This document shows, piece by piece, positions 61,101 to 64,000 of a stretch of DNA of 64,000 nt; position 1 is the stretch's first letter; each line of letters starts with the position of its first letter. The stretch is taken from positions 62,001 to 126,000 of the forward strand of contig JBLIMV010000007.1 in assembly GCA_047638395.1 (NCBI GenBank), read 5' to 3'. The position numbers and the translations under genes were made by a program. This DNA is from CAXBCP01 sp047638395. GTDB taxonomy: Bacteria > Pseudomonadota > Alphaproteobacteria > MPNO01 > UBA830. Under the pieces are notes generated by a model, which had not been told where the DNA came from, ran no database searches, and saw nothing but the letters and a program-made list of their open reading frames with translations.

Positions 61101-62015
61101 TTACGTCTTCGGGGCGGCGCGGGCTGCCCGGCGTACGATGTAAACGGTCGACGCGAAGATCACCATGCCGCCGACCCATGCCCAGAGCACCGGGGCTTCG
61201 CCGAAAAAGACGAAAGCGCCCAGCGTCACCCAGGGCAGCTTGGTGAAATCGACAACGATGATGAGACTGGCATCGGCCTCGCCAAGGGCCTTCGCGAGCA
61301 GCCAATGCGCCAGTGTCGCCGAGGCTGCAAGGCCGACCAGCCATGGGATGTCGGGGGTGGCGGGGACACTGATGCCGCCCATGGCCCAGGCCGCGCAGAG
61401 CGCCATCGGCAGGTGCATCACGTTCATATAGAACACGATGGTGTCGCTGGAGCAGTTCCGCACCAGTACCTTGGTGGCGATATTGGCAGCGCCGTATCCG
61501 AGCGCGGAGACAAGAGCTGCAATCGCCGCCAGCGTGACCGGCTCGACCCCCGGGCGCAGGATGACGAGCACGCCGGCGAAACCGACGATGGTTGCCACCC
61601 ACCGTGCGGGATCGACCTTTTCGCGCAAAAAGACGATGGCGAGCAGGATCGTGAAAAGAGGCACCGTGAATTGCAGCGCCATGCCGGTCGACAGGTTCAT
61701 GCGCGAAATCGCATAAAACCATCCGGCAACGCCGACGAAATGCATCACGTTGCGCAGCAGGTGAAAGCGGAACTGTTCGGTGCGAAACAGCGCACTGCCG
61801 CTGCGGATAAAAATCGGTGTCAGCAGGGCAAGCCCGATCAGCGCCCGCCAGAAGGCCAGCTCACCCGTGTTGTAGCGGTCGGAGATATGGCGGACGATCA
61901 TCACCATCGACATAAAAGCGAAGGTCGACAGCGTGATCCAGATAAAGCCACGCAGGTTCGACGACAGGCCGCCGAACCATCCGCGAATACCGCCGGTGGG
62001 TAGGGTCTCGTTCAT
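61101..62015 (-). CDS. EamA/DMT family transporter
   Basis: A 304-residue carrier with about ten helices. LSTGMALQFTVPLFTILLAI with VFLREKVD in the first repeat and EADASLIIVVDFTKLPWVTL in the second are the EamA hallmarks. Its start overlaps the stop of the upstream EamA gene by 4 bp. The stop is 25 bp from the convergent UbiD gene. The first 20 residues are hydrophilic. Confidence 0.9.
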   Translation of the reverse strand: MNETLPTGGIRGWFGGLSSNLRGFIWITLSTFAFMSMVMIVRHISDRYNTGELAFWRALIGLALLTPIFIRSGSALFRTEQFRFHLLRNVMHFVGVAGWFYAISRMNLSTGMALQFTVPLFTILLAIVFLREKVDPARWVATIVGFAGVLVILRPGVEPVTLAAIAALVSALGYGAANIATKVLVRNCSSDTIVFYMNVMHLPMALCAAWAMGGISVPATPDIPWLVGLAASATLAHWLLAKALGEADASLIIVVDFTKLPWVTLGAFVFFGEAPVLWAWVGGMVIFASTVYIVRRAARAAPKT

Positions 62016-62947
62016 GGGTCGGACGCCGTGTTATTGGCTTCGGCGACTCTGCGTTCCCGTTCAATACGGCCTTCGCGCGCCGTGATGTACCAGGTGCTGA
62101 GAAAGATCACCCCGCCACCGACCCAGACCCATATCACGGGTACCTCGCCAAACAGCACAAAGGCGAACCCGGCCGAGATCGGCAGTCGCAGAAAATCGGT
62201 TGGCCCGATAAGGCTGGCATCCGCCATGCGCAGCGCGGTTGTGTATAGAAACGGCGCAAAGGTACCCATCACACCGAGCAACAGGATCGGTACGATATCG
62301 TCCACCGCCGGTCCGACCCAGAACCAGATCGCCGGCGGCAGGCAGAACATAAAGATGAAGGCGTTTGTGTAGAACGTCAGCGCCAGCGGTGTTTCTGTCT
62401 TCACCATGAATTTCAGGAAAACGACCGTGCCGCCATAAAGCGCGGCCGAGCCAAGGATCATCAATTCCGGCCAGCCAATCTCGACGGCGCCGGGGCGCAT
62501 CACGATCATCGCACCGGCGAAGCCGACGGCGGTCGCGGCGATCCGGCGGGGACCGATCCGCTCACCCAGAAAAATCACCGCAAACAGCAGTAGGAAAAGC
62601 GGCAGCGTGAAGTGAATCGCCACCGCCTTGCCCAACGGGACAACGCTGATCGCGTAAAACCACAGAATCATGCCGCTGAAATTGACGACGGCGCGGAGCG
62701 CATGCATCCCCGGCCGCTTGGTTTTCAGCAGGTGCAGGCCTTTCCAGGCATACCACGGCAGCAGCATCGCCATGCTGACGGCCATGCGCCAAAAGACGAT
62801 CTCGAATGTCGACATCGTGTCCGACAGGATACGGACAGACGTGTGTGCCGACGAGAAAAGGAACATCGAAAACACGGCGATCAGGACACCCTTTACGACG
62901 GTCGGCGATGCTAGGGAGCTGGGCGCCGCAGCGCCGGGAGTGGTCAT
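62012..62947 (-). CDS. EamA/DMT family transporter
   Basis: A 311-residue carrier with two EamA repeats: GKAVAIHFTLPLFLLLFAVI with FLGERIGPRRIAA, and ADASLIGPTDFLRLPISAGF with FVLFGEVPV. It shares the FLGERIGPRR-like segment with the neighbour at 62985, indicating recent tandem duplication of these two. It overlaps the next EamA gene by 4 bp at its stop and is 37 bp from the neighbour upstream. Confidence 0.92.
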   Translation of the reverse strand: MTTPGAAAPSSLASPTVVKGVLIAVFSMFLFSSAHTSVRILSDTMSTFEIVFWRMAVSMAMLLPWYAWKGLHLLKTKRPGMHALRAVVNFSGMILWFYAISVVPLGKAVAIHFTLPLFLLLFAVIFLGERIGPRRIAATAVGFAGAMIVMRPGAVEIGWPELMILGSAALYGGTVVFLKFMVKTETPLALTFYTNAFIFMFCLPPAIWFWVGPAVDDIVPILLLGVMGTFAPFLYTTALRMADASLIGPTDFLRLPISAGFAFVLFGEVPVIWVWVGGGVIFLSTWYITAREGRIERERRVAEANNTASDP

Positions 62948-62984
62948 ATGGTCAGGTTACCGGGTTTGTCTGAATCGCGGCGAT

Positions 62985-63977
62985 CTATTTACCCGTTTCA
63001 GCGGCCTGTGTCGTCTCGGCGGCCCGTTTTGTTTCCCGGCGCGCGATATAATACGTGCTGGCAAAGATGATGGCCGCCCCCACCCAGACGAATTCGTCCG
63101 GGACTTCGCCGAACAGGGCAAAGCCGAAAGCGGCAGTGAACGGCAGGCGCAGGAAATCGAACGCGGCGATCAGGCTGGCATCGGCCTTCTTCAGCGCGAT
63201 CGCGACCAGGAACGGCGCGAAAAGGCCGCAGATACCGAGGCCGAGGACCGGCAGGATGTCATTCACACTAATCGGTGCCCAGTACAGATATGTCGGCACC
63301 AGGCACCAAAGCCCCATGAACAGGTTGGTGTAGAACGTGACCGCAAGCGGCGTTTCTTCCCGCACTACGATTTTAAGGAATATCACCGCCCCGCCATAGA
63401 GTGCGGCTGAGCCCAGGATCGCGAGTTCGGGCAGGCCGATTTCGATCATGCCGGGGCGGAGGATAATCATGATACCGATGAAGCCGACGAGCATGGCGCC
63501 CAGGCGCCGCGGACCGACCCGCTCGCCGAGAAACATGATGGCAAACAGGGTGATGAACAGCGGCATCGTGAAATGGATCGCGATACCTTTCGCCAGTTCG
63601 ACCAGCCCGAGCGCCCAGAACCACATCACCATGCCGGCGAAATTGAATGTCGAGCGGATGAAATGGATGCGGAACTGGCGCGATTTCAGCTCGTACAGAC
63701 CCGACCAGGACAGATAGGCGCCGATCCCGACGACCCCGAACGCGGCGCGGATAAACACGATCTGCCAGGCTTCCATGGTATCCGACAGGGCGCGGACCGA
63801 CGGCGGCACCACGCTGAAAACGATCATCGCCACGATCGACAGGATTGCCGCCTGGACGACCGGCGACAGCGCGCTGAACCGCGCGAGGGCGGATGGCGAC
63901 TTGCGCCTGTCAGGAGAAGGGGGCCTGTCGGGCGGAGGAGGCCTGTCGGGCGGCGGGGGAGAGGAAGCGGCGGACAT
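62985..63977 (-). CDS. EamA/DMT family transporter with proline-rich N-terminal leader
   Basis: A 330-residue carrier. Residues 1-28 are a Pro/Asp/Arg repeat (PPPPDRPPPPDRPPSPDRR) absent from its neighbours; then two EamA repeats follow, with AKGIAIHFTMPLFITLFAIM and FLGERVGPRRLGA, and KADASLIAAFDFLRLPFTAA. Together with the genes at 62012 and 61101 it forms a minus-strand run that reads toward the UbiD gene. The promoter would lie near or beyond the window end. Confidence 0.9.
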   Translation of the reverse strand: MSAASSPPPPDRPPPPDRPPSPDRRKSPSALARFSALSPVVQAAILSIVAMIVFSVVPPSVRALSDTMEAWQIVFIRAAFGVVGIGAYLSWSGLYELKSRQFRIHFIRSTFNFAGMVMWFWALGLVELAKGIAIHFTMPLFITLFAIMFLGERVGPRRLGAMLVGFIGIMIILRPGMIEIGLPELAILGSAALYGGAVIFLKIVVREETPLAVTFYTNLFMGLWCLVPTYLYWAPISVNDILPVLGLGICGLFAPFLVAIALKKADASLIAAFDFLRLPFTAAFGFALFGEVPDEFVWVGAAIIFASTYYIARRETKRAAETTQAAETGK

Positions 63978-64000
63978 GCGCCGACCTTACTCTGTTTGCA

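Noticed and set aside
1..64000. CRISPR array, rRNA, tRNA genes or insertion sequences.
   Set aside because: No regularly spaced repeats, no clear tRNA T-loop patterns and no transposase-like frames were found by reading.

Overview
The window reads as chromosomal DNA of a free-living, GC-rich alphaproteobacterium, most likely Rhodospirillales-like. The grounds are codon usage, dense genes with many ATGA overlaps, a DUF2336 protein, a DUF6460-like protein, an alphaproteobacterial-style intergenic palindrome, and a gene load dominated by uptake and catabolism of small organic acids, amino acids and heteroatom compounds. I cannot name a genus. I see no rRNA, tRNA, CRISPR array, transposase or integrase.

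Layout. 0-5.5 kb: the tail of an MmgE/PrpD protein, then a complete branched-chain amino acid type ABC importer (livK-H-M-G-F order) with a strong terminator after the binding protein. 5.6-14.4 kb: small unknown proteins, a TauE/SafE exporter with an apparent CTG start, a DUF2336 protein, an EamA transporter paired with an alpha/beta hydrolase, a YgjP-type metallopeptidase overlapping an MFS transporter, and a luciferase-like monooxygenase. 14.5-21.8 kb: a tRNA-modification stretch with queA-tgt-queG, dusA, and a YhhQ-type queuosine-precursor transporter. The Tgt has lost all three zinc-binding cysteines. 20.8-31.3 kb: the transporter leads into a three-subunit molybdenum hydroxylase operon. 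A periplasmic-binding-domain histidine kinase on the other strand separates it from a second, solitary large subunit, which is followed by a convergent LysR regulator.

31-43 kb: an NtaA/DszA-type flavin monooxygenase, an isolated pair of phage tail-tube-like proteins (one with a histone-H1-like basic arm), a class V aminotransferase, a ThDP enzyme, a UbiD-type decarboxylase, a TrpB2-like enzyme, a secreted Sel1-repeat protein and an aldo/keto reductase. 43-50 kb: a secreted YHS protein, a ferredoxin-like protein, and a cluster of two TauD/TfdA dioxygenases, a ferritin-like putative diiron protein and a substrate-binding-fold protein without signal peptide. 50-64 kb: a quinone-reductase-like dehydrogenase, two more UbiD-family decarboxylases, a tartrate-dehydrogenase-like gene with a GST and a zinc-ribbon membrane protein, an HD-domain protein, a methyltransferase whose frame is broken by an amber codon, and six EamA/DMT transporters, five of them nearly consecutive on the minus strand.

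How the parts may work together (inference): the liv system and the seven EamA carriers move metabolites across the membrane, while UbiD decarboxylases, dioxygenases, flavin monooxygenases and molybdenum hydroxylases attack aromatic, heterocyclic or sulfonated substrates. The observations I rate highest are the zinc-site-less Tgt inside an otherwise normal queuosine locus, the orphan tail-tube pair with a repeat-built basic arm, the dioxygenase/diiron/cytosolic-binding-protein cluster, and the UbiD plus EamA association.
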